A stretch of 5,692 bases of DNA from NCBI GenBank assembly GCA_927911475.1, contig CAKMPP010000012.1:1-5692 (forward strand), in the 5' to 3' direction. A program made the translations under genes and the position numbers. Within the stretch, counting starts at the first letter, position 1, and every line of letters begins with the position of its first letter. Below are positions 4,834 through 5,692 of this stretch, one piece after another. The notes beneath the pieces were generated by a model. That model did no database searches. It saw only the letters and a list, made by a program, of their open reading frames with translations, and was not told where the DNA came from. Source of the stretch: an uncultured Solobacterium sp. (GTDB taxonomy: Bacteria; Bacillota_I; Bacilli_A; Erysipelotrichales; Erysipelotrichaceae).

Positions 4834-5692
4834 ATTTAGAATATGGATATAAGATTACACCCTTAACAACACGGTTAACCTCGCCCGTTGGACATGGATT
4901 ATCCGGTGTAAAGTGATTGCGAATTGACGCAAATAATGCCATCAATTGTGCAACGATAATAAAGTCTAAACCTACAAAGACATTATCCTTCGCTGGTGTA
5001 TCAAAACAATAATAATAGTTCGCAAGAGATTTTGCTAGTTCACATGGCGTATTACATACAACCATAATGCGATTTTCTTTGCGTTGACCTGACATTTCTT
5101 TCAATAAGTCAAGTTCATATTGTCTTTGATATTCACCATCAGAGAGATATAGAACTGTTAATGTTGTGTTATCGATGATGGATTTAGGACCATGACGGAA
5201 ACCTAAAGGTGTATCATACATCGTTACAATCTTACCAGCATTTAATTCCAACATCTTTAGTGCAGATTCCTGGGCAATACCTTTCAACGTATTTGTGCCT
5301 AAGTAGACGATTCTACCGTAGTCAAACGCACCATCGAATTCCTTGATAGTAGGCCAATCTTCTTCAACAAGTTGTTTTGCGGCGCCAATCACCTCGTTTA
5401 CAGCAGCGACTGTTTCATCAAAGTGATCTAGGTTAAAGCAGAGTACTGTTGCAAGATACATGTTTGTAAAGCTTGATGTCATCGCAAAACTCTTATCCAA
5501 TGTTTCTGGTGTTAAGTTGATTGCAAGACAACGGTCACCCTCTGCATTAGCACGCTTGCTTAAAGCACCGTCTTTATTACATGTAATGAACAAATGATAT
5601 AGGTTATCATTCACTGCTTCTACAGATTGAATCGCACCTACAGATTCAGGTGAATCACCTGAGCGACCATAGCTGATTAATAAAGTTGGCTT
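4832..5692 (-). CDS. agaS: AgaS-type SIS-domain sugar-phosphate isomerase/deaminase, 5' end beyond window
   Basis: A double-SIS-domain enzyme of the AgaS group, which in enterobacteria deaminates and isomerises galactosamine-6-phosphate to tagatose-6-phosphate in GalNAc catabolism. The frame is open to the right edge: 286 codons are visible of an expected 380-390, so about 100 N-terminal residues are missing. A GTG at 5612-5614 is internal, not the start, because the codons before it encode TLLISYGRSGDSPESVGAIQ, which is the end of the first SIS domain with its phosphosugar-binding serines (SYGRSGDS, visible residues 7-14). The second SIS domain starts at YLGTNTLKGIAQESALK (about 130-146) and includes FRHGPKS (165-171). 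The C-terminus DNPCPTGEVNRVVKGV (264-279) is highly typical of AgaS and separates it from GlmS, which would have a glutaminase domain. It lies directly upstream of the PTS EIIA gene, with 10 bp between. Related enzymes acting on other amino-sugar phosphates cannot be excluded. Confidence 0.87.
   Translation of the reverse strand, partial: KPTLLISYGRSGDSPESVGAIQSVEAVNDNLYHLFITCNKDGALSKRANAEGDRCLAINLTPETLDKSFAMTSSFTNMYLATVLCFNLDHFDETVAAVNEVIGAAKQLVEEDWPTIKEFDGAFDYGRIVYLGTNTLKGIAQESALKMLELNAGKIVTMYDTPLGFRHGPKSIIDNTTLTVLYLSDGEYQRQYELDLLKEMSGQRKENRIMVVCNTPCELAKSLANYYYCFDTPAKDNVFVGLDFIIVAQLMALFASIRNHFTPDNPCPTGEVNRVVKGVILYPYSK

Noticed and set aside
5612..5614. GTG as the start of the SIS-domain gene
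   Set aside because: The 26 codons before it stay open to the window edge and encode the SYGRSGDSPES end of the first SIS domain. Starting here would remove half of a conserved fold, so the gene simply continues beyond the window.

Overview
The window is AT-rich, densely coding bacterial DNA. Strong AGGAGG ribosome-binding sites, a lipoprotein signal, a mannose-family PTS component and a cre-like site point to a low-GC Gram-positive (Bacillota) living on host or other complex glycans. An Erysipelotrichia or streptococcal-like gut or oral organism would fit, but the exact taxon is a guess. I see no rRNA, tRNA, CRISPR array, insertion sequence or phage gene.

There are three transcription units. 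(1) Leftward, 2488 to 1: a 603-residue GH20 beta-N-acetylhexosaminidase without a signal peptide, then the first two thirds or less of a sugar-binding ABC lipoprotein that runs off the left edge. As written, this lipoprotein is frameshifted at an A7 tract in codons 3-5. (2) Rightward, 2606 to 4341: an SGNH esterase resembling carbohydrate esterase family 2, overlapping by 4 bp (ATGA) an RpiR/MurR-type regulator (HTH plus SIS domain). (3) Leftward, from beyond the right edge to 4381: an AgaS-type sugar-phosphate isomerase/deaminase (5' end missing), then an AgaF-like PTS EIIA. Units 2 and 3 converge on one AT-rich hairpin flanked by T-tracts on both strands, probably a shared terminator.

Units 1 and 2 diverge from a 117-bp spacer (2489-2605). 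It holds two perfect 12-bp palindromes, GAAAGCGCTTTC and GAAAGTACTTTC, in the same extended context (TGAAAGNNCTTTCT). Their centres are 31 bp apart, about three helical turns, and each lies about 21-22 bp from a candidate -10 box of the gene it faces. The simplest reading is a paired operator for the neighbouring RpiR regulator. The first palindrome also resembles a CcpA cre site.

Taken together (inference), the locus looks like a hexosamine-glycan utilisation module. HexNAc-containing oligosaccharides would be imported by the ABC system, de-O-acetylated by the esterase and trimmed by GH20 in the cytoplasm. AgaS and AgaF belong to the amino-sugar (GalNAc/galactosamine) PTS branch. Points worth a second look are the A7 frameshift in the lipoprotein signal peptide, the twin operator, the loss of both usual ligand serines in the regulator's SIS domain, and the esterase's apparent Ser-His dyad.
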